NCBI GenBank assembly: GCA_025194985.1
Contig: JAOANE010000050.1
Location: forward strand, 7,761 to 71,760
Reading direction: 5' to 3'
Source of the DNA: Regnicoccus frigidus
GTDB taxonomy: Bacteria; Cyanobacteriota; Cyanobacteriia; PCC-6307; Cyanobiaceae
DNA: 64,000 nt
This document shows positions 45,531-54,102 of the stretch, piece by piece. A program made the position numbers and the translations under genes. Position 1 is the stretch's first letter, and the number at the start of each line of letters is the position of its first letter. The notes beneath the pieces were generated by a model. The model saw nothing but the letters and a program-made list of their open reading frames with translations, searched no databases and had not been told where the DNA came from.

Positions 45531-46694
45531 TCAGGCTTGGCCTCTTGCTGCGGGTGTGGCCGATCGCGGCCCAGGGGGCAAGGCATAGAGCTCGGCGAAA
45601 CCCGCCAGGATCCGCTTTTCTGCTTCTGTGTCGAAGCTGGTCGTGGCGTCGCCATGGGAGTAGGTACCCCCCAGCAGGATTCCCTCGGAGCGTGGATGTA
45701 AATACAGAGATCCGGCCGAGAGCGTGTAGCGCAAGTGGGGGTCGGGGGGGAGCATCGTCAACTGGCCCTTGATCGGCACCAGTTCGTTAGCACCAAACAG
45801 CGTGGCGCTACCCAGCCCGGTGCAGTTCACCACCACCGATTCCGGCAGAGCCGCAATCTGCGCTGGAGCCTCGAAGCGGCGTTGCAGAAACACAACGCCC
45901 ATGCGGCGGAGATCGCGCTTCATGGCCCGCATGTAGATCGGCATGTCGATCAACATCCCCGGCACGGCCCCCACATAGGGCGCCTGAAAAGGCAGGTCGC
46001 GATCCGAGACGTTCTCAGGCGGTGGGATCAGATCGGCCAGCAGCGCGTCGACCCAGCCAGGTGAGGGCGGCCGCAGGCCCAGACGGATGTGTGGGATCAA
46101 GTCCACGCCATAGCCTCTGCCGATCAGTCGCCGGAAGCGCTGATGCGAGAACAGCAGCGCTTTGACCAGGTTGGCCTCAATCTCTGGTGTGCGGAACTCG
46201 GTATCGAGCAGCTGGGAGGGGAACCAGCGGGCCGCCGCCACATCAGATGTCGTCGCTGGGGAGAAGCGCTCGGCGTACACCCGCACTGGGCGGCCCCGCT
46301 CGCGCAGCAGCCATGCCGTCGCCAGGCCTACCGCCCCTCCACCGAGCACGGCCACCGCCCCCCGGCCTGGCGCTGCCAGGACCAAATCCACCGCCTGCCG
46401 GGCCGTCCCCCAGGACAGGGTGACGCCAGAGCCGCCGTGCCCATAGTGATGAATCAGCGTCGTGTCGCCGATCGCTTCCACCTCAATCCGTACACCCATC
46501 GGCCGGAAGGGCCTCAGACCCACCAGGCGCCGCGCGATGCGCTCGGGAGCAAGGTCTGGCGCCGCAGCGGTGAAGTCTGTTGGCAGAAGCGACCCTTCCA
46601 GAGCGGGTGCCGCAGTGACGGGTCTCCAGGCCCCGGCCAGGACGGAGCTTGCCAGTGCCGTGGATCCAAGCAGGAACTGACGGCGCGACGCCAT
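45531..46694 (-). CDS. D-amino acid oxidase-like FAD protein with Tat signal
   Basis: 387 residues. N-terminus MASRRQFLLGSTALASSV is a twin-arginine-like signal, so export of folded protein is likely. The dinucleotide-binding motif VAVLGGGAVGLATAWLLRER is near residue 115, followed by an ARWFPSQLLDTEFRT region and a C-terminal strand typical of the DAO family. Oxidises an amine or amino acid; substrate unknown. Confidence 0.8.
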   Translation of the reverse strand: MASRRQFLLGSTALASSVLAGAWRPVTAAPALEGSLLPTDFTAAAPDLAPERIARRLVGLRPFRPMGVRIEVEAIGDTTLIHHYGHGGSGVTLSWGTARQAVDLVLAAPGRGAVAVLGGGAVGLATAWLLRERGRPVRVYAERFSPATTSDVAAARWFPSQLLDTEFRTPEIEANLVKALLFSHQRFRRLIGRGYGVDLIPHIRLGLRPPSPGWVDALLADLIPPPENVSDRDLPFQAPYVGAVPGMLIDMPIYMRAMKRDLRRMGVVFLQRRFEAPAQIAALPESVVVNCTGLGSATLFGANELVPIKGQLTMLPPDPHLRYTLSAGSLYLHPRSEGILLGGTYSHGDATTSFDTEAEKRILAGFAELYALPPGPRSATPAARGQA

Positions 46695-46945
46695 AGGCCT
46701 CAGCGCCCTGCTCGTTGAACATCAGGATCGCGCATTCGCTGCTGGGGGCGTGAGCCTGCTGACGGCCAAGCGGAGTACGAAGAACGTGAGAAGAATCTGT
46801 GGGGTTCTCTTTGTTCCTTGGACACCGATCACCGGTTCACAGGGGTAGTCAGGGGCCGCCCCAAAACACGTTTGACCCTGATCCCCTCAGAGTCCAGGGC
46901 CGATCCACTCCTGCTGACCATGGGGAGTTCAACTGTGGCCTGTGC

Positions 46946-47554
46946 TCACTGGGCCACCCAGAAACTGCAGAGGACGCCGATGCGGCCAGCCTCGCTCAGC
47001 TGCACACAGGCGGCATGGCTGTTGCGGGGGCGATTCAGAAGAATGTCGTTGTGAAGGGGCGAGCCGAGCCAGCGGCTGAGCAAACGCTCAGGGTTCCAAC
47101 GGCCCCTTGCCTCCGGGCAGCCCAGAACCTCGCTCATGGGGCGCATCCGAGAGCCGGTAGAGCTGGCCTGGAACGCCTGCCAGGCCGGCAGGTTGTGGTC
47201 GCAGGTCTTGGTGGCGATCAGCTGCCGCAGCACGGATTGGGCGTAGGCGATATTGGCGGCCACCAAGGCGACGGGCAAGAGCTGCAGCGGAGCGCGTCCC
47301 TTGCCGGCGCGGGCGCCGTTGATCAGGTTCACCAAGGGATCGTTGATCGAGGCCGCTGTCGTGGGGGTGAGTTGGCTCAGGTGCAGGCTGGAGAAGTGGT
47401 TGAGACGGCCAGCAGAGCGATTGGAGGTTGAACCAGTGCCTGCAGGACGGCTGGCCAGAGCCGGGGGAGCCCTCAGTAACGCCAGGACAGGAACCACTGC
47501 CCACAGGCCGCGAAGAAGCAAGCGAAATCGCAAGGGTGAAGGCGCGGTGCTCAC
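46946..47554 (-). CDS. CAP-domain (SCP/PR1-like) secreted protein
   Basis: 202 residues from GTG 47554, giving a clean signal peptide (LLLRGLWAVVPVLALLRAPPALA). The mature part has the CAP-like features LVNLINGARAGKGRAPLQLL, a CDHNLPAWQ block, and a C-terminal LCSFWVAQ end. Two conserved-type His (in TCDHN and LHNDILL) are present. Extracellular, function unknown. Confidence 0.72.
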   Translation of the reverse strand: MSTAPSPLRFRLLLRGLWAVVPVLALLRAPPALASRPAGTGSTSNRSAGRLNHFSSLHLSQLTPTTAASINDPLVNLINGARAGKGRAPLQLLPVALVAANIAYAQSVLRQLIATKTCDHNLPAWQAFQASSTGSRMRPMSEVLGCPEARGRWNPERLLSRWLGSPLHNDILLNRPRNSHAACVQLSEAGRIGVLCSFWVAQ

Positions 47555-48002
47555 TGTGGGCTGCTGGCTCGTGATCTCAGCGCGTCTGGCTGGCTTCCAG
47601 AACCTGCAGGCGCCGCTGATGCCGCCAGGACCGCGCCAAATCAGTGAAGACAGAGACCATCCCGATGACGCTTTGGCCGCAGTCATCGCTCAGACCGTTG
47701 ACGAGGAGGATGAAGAAACGTTACGGGAGATAAAAAATTAAATCTGCTCGTTGAGTGGTGGTTTCGATCACACCGAGTGACGTTTTCGCCGTTCCATTGC
47801 TCACTTGGCCACGGCGTCGATGCAGTCGTCCTTCCCCCCTTGCCGGCGGGTCTGAGGATTCGGTCGGTTGACCACCCGAACAGAGCACTGAGCCGCCTGC
47901 AGATGGCGAGAGAGTCCAGTCCAGCTAAGTGTGTAGTCCCACCACGTTGTTCAGCTGACCAGGGGGCATGAGATGTTCGGCGTTGGAGGTTCAGCGCCAA
48001 CC
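47555..48002. other. Intergenic region, no gene seen
   Basis: Between the CAP-domain gene and the first attC-like site. No credible gene or terminator. Likely holds the CAP gene promoter. Confidence 0.5.
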
Positions 48003-48055
48003 AAGCGCACTCCTATCCCAGGCGTACCCATGTTCGCCCCATAGGAGTGACGCTT
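48003..48055 (-). other. attC-like site after the DUF6544 gene
   Basis: Arms AAGCGCACTCCTAT (48003-48016) and ATAGGAGTG-A-CGCTT (48041-48055) form a 14 bp stem with one extrahelical A. A further GTTGG/CCAAC pair lies just outside to the left. It sits two bases past the DUF6544 stop. Integrase core sequences are weak, so this could instead be a terminator-like hairpin. Confidence 0.4.
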
Positions 48056-48119
48056 CCTCAGCGGTATTGGACTGAATGGAGAGTGCAGCGAAAGAACTCG
48101 CCTTCGCTTTCGAAGGCGG
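48056..48119. repeat. 64 bp direct repeat, copy 2
   Basis: Matches 44986-45049 at 63 of 64 positions. This copy includes the stop codon and last codons of the DUF6544-like gene. Confidence 0.9.
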
Positions 48120-48834
48120 GCGTACCGAACAGCCAGCCAACACGAAGACGGATGGGAATGGTCACGCCTGCAAAGGATTGTTCCTGCTCAGCCGCTCCGC
48201 CGAATGGGTGGTAGGCGAAAACACCCGTGTTCCTATCGCCCCAGCGCGAGAGGCAGCAACTCAAAAGCGCGCCTGCTGGGGAAACTTCAAGGTCGAGCTC
48301 GGCATGCTCACCATGGGCATCGAAAATCGCGACGGTATGGTCACTGCCCCGGTCGACCCAGCTGACCTCCTTATCAAGCAGAGCGGCCGGAAGCCAGATG
48401 GCCTCCGCATGGAGGCGGCCTGCGGCCGCGCGGGCGATCTCTGCGCCATCGGCCTTGATGACAGGAAAAAGCCCCAGCAATTTCCAGCGCATGGCCCCCA
48501 CTCCATCCACCAGCCGATCAAATCCGGTCACGGGAAGCCCGTTCACTTTGGCCGTTGCCGCCCATACGAAACCGCGGTCCCAGCGCAGCACCTGTTCAGC
48601 TTCAAACTTGCACCAACCTGGCTTGAGCTTGATCGTGCCGGTCATGCTCAGCCTTGCGCAGGTGCTGCACTTCGCACCGGGGGCAAGGGCATGCTTCAGG
48701 TATCTCTGGGCGACAGGAGGTAGCGAGCTGACTGAATTCGGATCAAACACATGCTCGCTTGGTGCAGCACTGCTCCAGAGTTCCTCGAGCCTTCTGTCGT
48801 GTCGCATGACATGGCCTTTGATAGGACTTGGCAT
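48058..48834 (-). CDS. DUF6544-like protein
   Basis: 258 residues. Resembles the DUF6544 family (RYLKHALAPGAKCSTCARLS, then VRVEGDGT-like RWDRGFVWAATAKVNGLPV and ADGAEIARAAAGRLHAEAIW). The family is of unknown function, typically a lipocalin-like fold. No signal peptide. Its tail is duplicated at 44986. Confidence 0.7.
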   Translation of the reverse strand: MPSPIKGHVMRHDRRLEELWSSAAPSEHVFDPNSVSSLPPVAQRYLKHALAPGAKCSTCARLSMTGTIKLKPGWCKFEAEQVLRWDRGFVWAATAKVNGLPVTGFDRLVDGVGAMRWKLLGLFPVIKADGAEIARAAAGRLHAEAIWLPAALLDKEVSWVDRGSDHTVAIFDAHGEHAELDLEVSPAGALLSCCLSRWGDRNTGVFAYHPFGGAAEQEQSFAGVTIPIRLRVGWLFGTPAFESEGEFFRCTLHSVQYR

Positions 48835-48841
48835 TTAGTAC

Positions 48842-48931
48842 GGCTGACGCTGGCCATCACCTAGCCGCAATGAGACTAAGAAATAGAATCCAACTCTTCG
48901 GTAGCAGCCCTGGTGAATGGTGTTGTTAGCC
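48842..48931 (-). other. attC-like site after the DUF2442 gene
   Basis: 90 bp. Outer boxes GGCTGAC (48842-48848) and GTTAGCC (48925-48931) pair with one G-U. Inner arms CCATCACC (48854-48861) and GGTGAATGG (48912-48920) pair with one extrahelical A. The DUF2442 stop lies inside the right box, as in gene cassettes. The left arm shares GCCATCACC..GCCGCA with the site at 58457. Confidence 0.55.
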
Positions 48932-49186
48932 GATCAGCGCCTTCACATGCGGCGATGGCGCGCCACGAAGAAGGCCATCCACACTGAGATCTTCATCAAT
49001 TTCCGGCCAGTGGATTCCAAAGCCAGCTCCAGCAATCTCCCAATTCTCACGCTCCGGAGAAGTGGCATGTAGAAGCCGCGGATACCAGGCCAGAGGCGCA
49101 GAGATAGAGCGGCCGTCTGCGAGATCAACAATCAACCTGTCTTCTGTGCAGGCAACATCTGTGACTCGCTCACCAGGGTTAGCCAT
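48926..49186 (-). CDS. DUF2442 protein
   Basis: 86 residues. MANPGERVTDVACTEDRLIV and LADGRSISAPLAWYPRLLHA match DUF2442 (NE0471 N-terminal-like), commonly paired with DUF4160. The start overlaps the DUF4160 gene by eight bases. The pair behaves like a small two-gene module of toxin-antitoxin size; activity unproven. Confidence 0.82.
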   Translation of the reverse strand: MANPGERVTDVACTEDRLIVDLADGRSISAPLAWYPRLLHATSPERENWEIAGAGFGIHWPEIDEDLSVDGLLRGAPSPHVKALIG

Positions 49187-49412
49187 GAAACTCTTCCCAC
49201 GCTTCCAACAGGATAGCTCTGTTCATGCTGACCAGCCGTTCAATCTCACGAAGCTCTCTGGCTCTAAAGCCAAGGCTTGAGGAAAGTGCCACTGGCGTGA
49301 GCCATAGTTTGCATGAAGCCTGATCTCGATCAACATGAATATGAGGAGGTTCATTCGGCTCGTGACTATAGAAGTAGAGCCGGTACGGGCCGCTTCTGAG
49401 GATTGCCGGCAT
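49179..49412 (-). CDS. DUF4160 protein
   Basis: 77 residues. GPYRLYFYSHEPNEPPHIHV is the family signature (EPPHIHV). Paired with DUF2442 downstream, overlapping by eight bases. Both lie between two attC-like sites (49463-49556 and 48842-48931) and so look like one gene cassette. Confidence 0.82.
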   Translation of the reverse strand: MPAILRSGPYRLYFYSHEPNEPPHIHVDRDQASCKLWLTPVALSSSLGFRARELREIERLVSMNRAILLEAWEEFHG

Positions 49413-49462
49413 CCGTTCTCGCCATTATCACTTAAAGGATAGCCAGCACGGGCTTCCTGCAT

Positions 49463-49556
49463 AGCTAACGCTCCAGATCAACTAGCCCCGGAAGCCGGTG
49501 GGGATGTGCAATCGGCCTTCGGTAGCGGGTCAGGTGCATCGGCCTGTTAGGCGCGA
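49463..49556 (-). other. attC-like site after hsdR (weak)
   Basis: AGCTAAC (49463-49469) and GTTAGGC near 49550-49556 frame about 94 bp. On the minus strand the first box reads GCCTAAC (RYYYAAC) and the last GTTAGCT (one mismatch to GTTRRRY). Inner arms CCGGAAGCC and GGCCTTCGG pair imperfectly. Lies 39 bases past the hsdR stop. Confidence 0.4.
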
Positions 49557-49594
49557 TATGTTCGGGGTGTCAGCAATTGGAACGGCCGCAAGCC

Positions 49595-51988
49595 TCAGGT
49601 GGATATTTGATAAAGATACCTCTGGAAGCCTGAAAATAACTGGCCGATGTCCTCTGGCCTGCCAAGATCTGCAATAGCATCGGCAATGCTGTTCTGATAG
49701 CGGAGTTGCAGCAGTGGCGTGAGCTTCTCCTGGGCCAGTTCCTGCACGCCCATCGTCACGTAGTGCTGGAGAACAAAATCAAGGAAGAGCTGCTGCTTGC
49801 TGGTGCATTTCGAATGGATGTAAAGGCGGGCCTGCTGGGCGCGCTCCTCCCGGGGGATGGGCTGCAGGGCATAGGCCACATGGGCCAGGACATCAAACAG
49901 ATCGCTGTTCTCCGCCGCGATGATCGACTGCATCTCGGCCAGCTGGGCTGCACCGAAACCCTTTTCCTCGAGGCCCTGCAACAACTTTCTGCGGGTCTCC
50001 GGTGAACTCCAGAGCGCTCGCAGCTCCGCTTCATCCTTGACGAATTCCGGCAACTGTCCATAGAGCAGTTCCAGGAACTGCCGGGAACTCATCGGAGTGC
50101 CATCGGGGTGCCAGAAGCTGGTCACCAGCATGTGCTGGATCGAGCGTTCCTTGCCATCTCCCAGCTTGATCCGGGCTTTCTTCGTGCAGATGCAAGGGAG
50201 CTGATGGCATGTCATGCAGGGCTGCGGCAGGCAGACGCATGGGTCGTGCTTGCAGGTTGGGCACGGCTTGGGAGGTTTCACGCAGACGCATGGAGCCTGG
50301 CCGCATTGTTGGCAGGGGTCTGGTTCCTCGGGTGGAAGGGGTTCGCCGTCCCACTCCGGATCACTGAAGTGGTGGTGCGCTTTGACGAAGTCATAGATGG
50401 TGAAGTAATCCTTGCCCTCAAACAGGCGAGTGCCACGGCCGATGATCTGCTTGAACTCGATCATCGAGTTCACCGGCCGCAGCAGCACGATGTTGCGCAC
50501 GTTGCGGGCGTCCACGCCGGTGGAAAGCTTCTGCGACGTGGTGAGGATGGTGGGGATGGTCTTCTCGTTGTCCTGAAAGGCGCGCAGCCAGGTGTTGCCA
50601 AGTTCGCCGTCATCGGCCGTGACCCGATGGCAGTAATTGGGATCGGTGCTGCTCTTGCGCTGATTGATCAGATCACGAATCGCCAGGGCATGCTCCTGGG
50701 TGGCGCAGAACACCAGGGATTTCTCGCGTTGATCGATCTGACCTAAAAAGATTTCAACGCGCTGCTGCTCGCGCTGTTTGATCTCGATGATCTTGTTGAA
50801 ATCGGCTTCCTTGTAGAGCTTGCCGGCTTCGATCTCCCCTTCCACCACCGTGTCATCGGGGGTGTAGACGTAGTCATCAAGGGTGGTGGTGACCTGCTTG
50901 ACCCGAAAGGGTGTGAGGAAGCCGTCGTTGATGCCTTCCTTGAGGGAGTACGTAAACACCGGTTCGCCGAAGTAGGCGTAGGTGTCGGTGTTGTCGTTGC
51001 GGCGCGGGGTGGCTGTGAGCCCGAGCTGCACAGCGGGGGCGAAGTAGGTGAGGATGTCGCGCCAGGTGGATTCGTTGTTGGCGCCGCCGCGGTGGCATTC
51101 ATCGATCACGATGAAGTCGAAGAAATCAGGGGGGTATTGGCCGAACCAGGGGGAGGGCTTGCCTGCCACCACCGGCCCGCTCATGAAAGTCTGGAAGATG
51201 GTGAGGAACACACTGGCGTTGGTGGGTACGCGGCCTTTCTTGCGCAGGGCATCCGGTTCAAGGCGGGCCAGGGCGTTGTCTTCGAAGGCGGCGAACGCGG
51301 TGAAGTCGTTGAAGGCCTGATCGGCGAGGTTGTTGCGATCGGCCAGAAACAGGAGGCGGGGCCGGCGGCTGGGTTGGCCGGAGAGGTTCCAGCGGGCCTG
51401 GAACAGTTTCCAGATGATCTGAAACGCGATCGAGGTTTTGCCGGTGCCGGTGGCCAGGGTGAGCAGGATGCGGCCCTGGCCGGAGGCGATCGCCTCCAGC
51501 ACGCGGGTCACGGCGATGTCCTGATAAAAACGAATCTGCCAGCTGCCGCCCTTATCGGGATAGGGGATGGCGGCGAAGCGATCACGCCAGGCGTTCTCCT
51601 CGGCGAAGGTGCGCTCCCAGAGGTCCTGCGGGCTGGGGAATGTGGCGACCTCCGCCTCTGCGCCCGTCCCCCGATCGATGGCATAGACGCCCTTGCCATT
51701 GCTGGCGTAGGTGAAGCGGATCTGCAGTTTGGCGGCGTAATCCTTGGCCTGGGCCACGCCTTCAGTGAGTGGCAGGCTGTCGGCCTTGGCCTCCACCACC
51801 GCCAGCATGGTGTTGCGGTAGGTGAGCACATAGTCGGCGCTCAGGGCCTTGCCGCGGCGGCCGCCGCCCTCGATCCGGCCCGGGGTGATCGCGTACTCGC
51901 GCCGGATGCGGCTGCCCTCCACCACGCCCCAACCGGCCGCCGCCAGCAGCGGATCAATCAACTCGGCGCGGGTTTCGGCCTCGTTCAT
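49595..51988 (-). CDS. hsdR: Type I restriction enzyme R subunit (HsdR)
   Basis: 797 residues. N-terminal nuclease-like domain (YVLTYRNTMLAVVEAKADSL, with Glu-x-Lys), then a DEAD-like helicase: TLATGTGKTSIAFQIIWKL (Walker A) and IVIDECHRGGANNESTWRDI (DECH), with the SF2 helicase end GRGTRLFEGKDYFTIYDFVK. A Cys-rich insert at about residues 560-603 has three CxxCxxxPCxC copies. The C-terminal domain ends near residue 797. Start overlaps the HEPN gene by four bases. Needs HsdM and HsdS, encoded at 55383-58297. Confidence 0.92.
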   Translation of the reverse strand: MNEAETRAELIDPLLAAAGWGVVEGSRIRREYAITPGRIEGGGRRGKALSADYVLTYRNTMLAVVEAKADSLPLTEGVAQAKDYAAKLQIRFTYASNGKGVYAIDRGTGAEAEVATFPSPQDLWERTFAEENAWRDRFAAIPYPDKGGSWQIRFYQDIAVTRVLEAIASGQGRILLTLATGTGKTSIAFQIIWKLFQARWNLSGQPSRRPRLLFLADRNNLADQAFNDFTAFAAFEDNALARLEPDALRKKGRVPTNASVFLTIFQTFMSGPVVAGKPSPWFGQYPPDFFDFIVIDECHRGGANNESTWRDILTYFAPAVQLGLTATPRRNDNTDTYAYFGEPVFTYSLKEGINDGFLTPFRVKQVTTTLDDYVYTPDDTVVEGEIEAGKLYKEADFNKIIEIKQREQQRVEIFLGQIDQREKSLVFCATQEHALAIRDLINQRKSSTDPNYCHRVTADDGELGNTWLRAFQDNEKTIPTILTTSQKLSTGVDARNVRNIVLLRPVNSMIEFKQIIGRGTRLFEGKDYFTIYDFVKAHHHFSDPEWDGEPLPPEEPDPCQQCGQAPCVCVKPPKPCPTCKHDPCVCLPQPCMTCHQLPCICTKKARIKLGDGKERSIQHMLVTSFWHPDGTPMSSRQFLELLYGQLPEFVKDEAELRALWSSPETRRKLLQGLEEKGFGAAQLAEMQSIIAAENSDLFDVLAHVAYALQPIPREERAQQARLYIHSKCTSKQQLFLDFVLQHYVTMGVQELAQEKLTPLLQLRYQNSIADAIADLGRPEDIGQLFSGFQRYLYQIST

Positions 51989-52368
51989 TCGATCAGCGCG
52001 GCCACGTGGGCGAGCAGATCAGCACAACGTTGGTTCCAGGCGGGACGATCGAGGTTTTCCAGATCCGGTTCTTCGTCGTAGCGGCGCAGGACGGCAAAGA
52101 GAGTGAACCGGCTGAGAGCCATGAAGGGCTCGATGGCAACACCTTGATCCAGCACCATCTGGAACAGCAGCCGGAGATTGTGCGTGAAGGGAGGTTGTTC
52201 TGGAGCCAGAACCAACAGCCAGGCTTTAAGGGATTTTTCCGTGGCCTGTTGGAGATAGAACCCCCAGGTGTCCTCCTCGAAGACGGAGGAGTCCGCCATG
52301 GCCATGGCGGCACGAAGATCGCGGTGGGCGATGCGCAGAAAAGCGGCCGACGTCTCAGCTGGCGCCAT
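51985..52368 (-). CDS. HEPN-domain protein
   Basis: 127 residues, all helical. FLRIAHRDLRAAMAMADSSV and FYLQQATEKSLKAWLLVLAP match HEPN proteins that partner minimal nucleotidyltransferases. It follows the nucleotidyltransferase with a 14-base overlap and precedes hsdR with a 4-base overlap. The classical R-x4-6-H is not obvious here, so it may be the non-nuclease HEPN partner. Confidence 0.78.
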   Translation of the reverse strand: MAPAETSAAFLRIAHRDLRAAMAMADSSVFEEDTWGFYLQQATEKSLKAWLLVLAPEQPPFTHNLRLLFQMVLDQGVAIEPFMALSRFTLFAVLRRYDEEPDLENLDRPAWNQRCADLLAHVAALIE

Positions 52369-52738
52369 GCGGAGACTCCTCTAGGTCCAGCCGCCGTCCG
52401 TAGCGGAAGGCCTCGGCAATCACATTGATCTGCCCATGGCGCCGCTCCTCCACCTCACTGGCGGAGTAGAGCAACAGCTCGATCGGCAGGCGGTGATGGG
52501 CCAGCTTCCAGCCCAGGGCATCCGTCTCCTCAAAGCGCGAATGGCTTGCCAGCCAGGCATCCGGCACGGTGATCAGCAGGTCGATGTCGGAGTCGGGCCG
52601 GGCGGTGCCACGGGCGCGGGAGCCAAACAGGCGCACCTCGGCGCCGGGGATCGCCGCCTGGATCTCGGCCGCGATGGTGCCCAGCAGCGGCTCATCCACC
52701 ACGTAGTGATAGCTGGAGGGGCGGGCCGAGGCGGTCAT
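52355..52738 (-). CDS. Minimal nucleotidyltransferase (MNT), HEPN partner
   Basis: 127 residues from ATG 52738; an in-frame ATG at 52801 adds 21 residues that overlap a remnant. The nucleotidyltransferase motif is LFGSRARGTARPDSDIDLLI (GSx10DxD). Paired with the HEPN gene by a 14-base overlap. Antitoxin-like MNT proteins in MntA-HepT modules AMPylate the HEPN partner; applying that here is inference. Confidence 0.8.
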   Translation of the reverse strand: MTASARPSSYHYVVDEPLLGTIAAEIQAAIPGAEVRLFGSRARGTARPDSDIDLLITVPDAWLASHSRFEETDALGWKLAHHRLPIELLLYSASEVEERRHGQINVIAEAFRYGRRLDLEESPHGAS

Positions 52739-52769
52739 GGGGCCAGTTTGGCGCAGCAGGACGCGCTCA

Positions 52770-52898
52770 AGGGGTACCAGACGGCGCTGGGTCGCGGCCA
52801 TAGAAAACCTGTGCCAGCAGCACGCCGCGCTCGAGCACCAGCAGCGCCCGCTGGAAGTTGTCGAAGCGCTGGAGCCAGCGGAGGTCTGAGCCGGTCAT
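52770..52898 (-). pseudogene. HI0074-like (HEPN substrate-binding) remnant
   Basis: 42-codon frame starting MTGSDLRWLQRFDNFQRALL, the N-terminus of HI0074-family nucleotidyltransferase substrate-binding proteins, ending after FYGRDPAPSGTP. The remaining ~90 residues are missing. It overlaps the N-terminal extension of the MNT gene. Confidence 0.55.
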
Positions 52899-52918
52899 GG
52901 CGTCAGGTTAGGGAGGGT

Positions 52919-53056
52919 TCAGGCAGCGGCCCGGCGCGCCTGGGGAGGGGAAAGCCAGAGGGCCTGGGCCAGGGTCGCTGCATCGGTGCTGGTGTGGCGG
53001 GAGAAGCCCTTGCGAACTCCGCTCACGTCGATGCCGATGCTGATGAGGGGCGGCAA
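52919..53056 (-). pseudogene. DUF429 paralogue remnant with large deletion
   Basis: 45-codon frame from TTG 53056 reading SIGIDVSGVRKGFSRHTSTD, then ALWLSPPQARRAAA. It matches the first and middle parts of the DUF429 gene at 54103 with about 300 bp removed. DNA near 52931-52960 is nearly identical to 54313-54346, and near 52970-52995 to about 54653-54680. Confidence 0.75.
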
Positions 53057-53096
53057 AGTTTGAGAGTCATGGGCGACCAGAAGCTTTGGATCTCTT

Positions 53097-53438
53097 TCAA
53101 TATTCCTTCGACCAGTTGGTGAGCTGTTGCGAGAGAACGGGTAGATCGTTTTGCACGATGGCCCAGATCACCGAAAGGCTGAGACCAAAGTATTCGTGAA
53201 CGATGCGGTTCCGCAAGCCCTTGATTGCGGCCCAATCGATCTCAGGCTTTCGTCGCTTCTTCTCGTCTGGTATGCTATTGGATGCTTCTCCGATGATTTC
53301 AAGATTGCGAACAACGGCATCGATGGTTCGCGAATCAGCCCGAAACTCTTCATAGCCCATCCCGCTGAGATAGCCGCTGATCTTGTTGCACGCCTCCTGC
53401 ATGTCGGCGACAAACAGGCTCCAGTCACGGTGCGACAT
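53097..53438 (-). CDS. hepT: HepT-like HEPN ribonuclease toxin
   Basis: 113 residues. HEPN RNase of the DUF86 group with the catalytic LRNRIVHEYF (R-x4-H) motif. DWSLFVADMQEACNKISGYL is the N-terminus. Pairs with the MntA-like gene; overlap of 14 bases. Known MntA-HepT modules neutralise the toxin by polyAMPylation. Confidence 0.88.
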   Translation of the reverse strand: MSHRDWSLFVADMQEACNKISGYLSGMGYEEFRADSRTIDAVVRNLEIIGEASNSIPDEKKRRKPEIDWAAIKGLRNRIVHEYFGLSLSVIWAIVQNDLPVLSQQLTNWSKEY

Positions 53439-53742
53439 GAACCAGGCTGCTCAAGATGAACGGGCGACGGTTCTCTTTGATCCCGTCAGCAGCCACCAGA
53501 TCAACCTTCCGACCCAGCAGGCCTTCCAGGCGATCGGCCAGGTGCATGAAGCCGAAGCCGATGGGCTCCACAAAGCTCACCAGGATGTCCACGTCGCTGC
53601 TGGCCGTCTGCTCGTCGCGGGCAAAGGAGCCAAACAGGGCCAATGTGCTGAGCCTGAACTCTCTGGCCAGAACTGGGTACTGCTCACGCAGCACCGCCAG
53701 GACCTCCTCGCGGCTGGAGCAGGGGTGAGCCGAGACGTTCAT
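53425..53742 (-). CDS. mntA: MntA-like nucleotidyltransferase antitoxin
   Basis: 105 residues. TLALFGSFARDEQTASSDVD is the GSx10DxD nucleotidyltransferase motif; VDLVAADGIKENRRPFIL near the C-terminus is typical. Upstream of hepT with 14-base overlap. Confidence 0.88.
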   Translation of the reverse strand: MNVSAHPCSSREEVLAVLREQYPVLAREFRLSTLALFGSFARDEQTASSDVDILVSFVEPIGFGFMHLADRLEGLLGRKVDLVAADGIKENRRPFILSSLVHVAP

Positions 53743-53928
53743 GAAGGCAGTCTGGCGGATCCTGTACGTGGGGCCAGCTTGAGGCCATGCATCAGCCCTG
53801 TCGCAACAATCAGCCGGTCGGCCGGATCGCCATGGAAGGCATCCAGCGGCAGCACGTCGATGCTCTCGGACGAGCTGACCTGGCGCAGCCAGCTCTGAAA
53901 CGGCAGATTCAGCAATCGAGCAGGACCT
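53739..53928 (-). pseudogene. VapC (PIN-domain) toxin remnant
   Basis: Only the C-terminal part remains: FQSWLRQVSSSESIDVLPLD followed by AFHGDPADRLIVATGLMHGL, the conserved FHGDPADR end of VapC PIN domains. The N-terminal half with the first catalytic Asp is absent. Adjacent to the Phd antitoxin remnant. Confidence 0.75.
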
Positions 53929-54093
53929 TCACCGGAGGGCATCAAAGGCCTGGGCCTCCAGCACCGATTCCTCTGGATCGGCCAACAGCGCCCCGCTGTT
54001 GCGCAGGGCCTCCCAGGGGTGACGAATGGAGGCGGGACCAAAAGGAGGCGGGGTGAGGCGTGCCACCAACTTGCCGTGACGCTTGATGTCCAT
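53929..54093 (-). pseudogene. Phd/VapB-type antitoxin remnant
   Basis: 54-codon frame from ATG 54093 reading IKRHGKLVARLTPPPFG and ending EAQAFDALR, the C-terminal half of a Phd-type antitoxin. The DNA-binding N-terminus is missing, so the pair with the VapC remnant is dead. Confidence 0.7.
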
Positions 54094-54102
54094 TTCTCGA
54101 TC

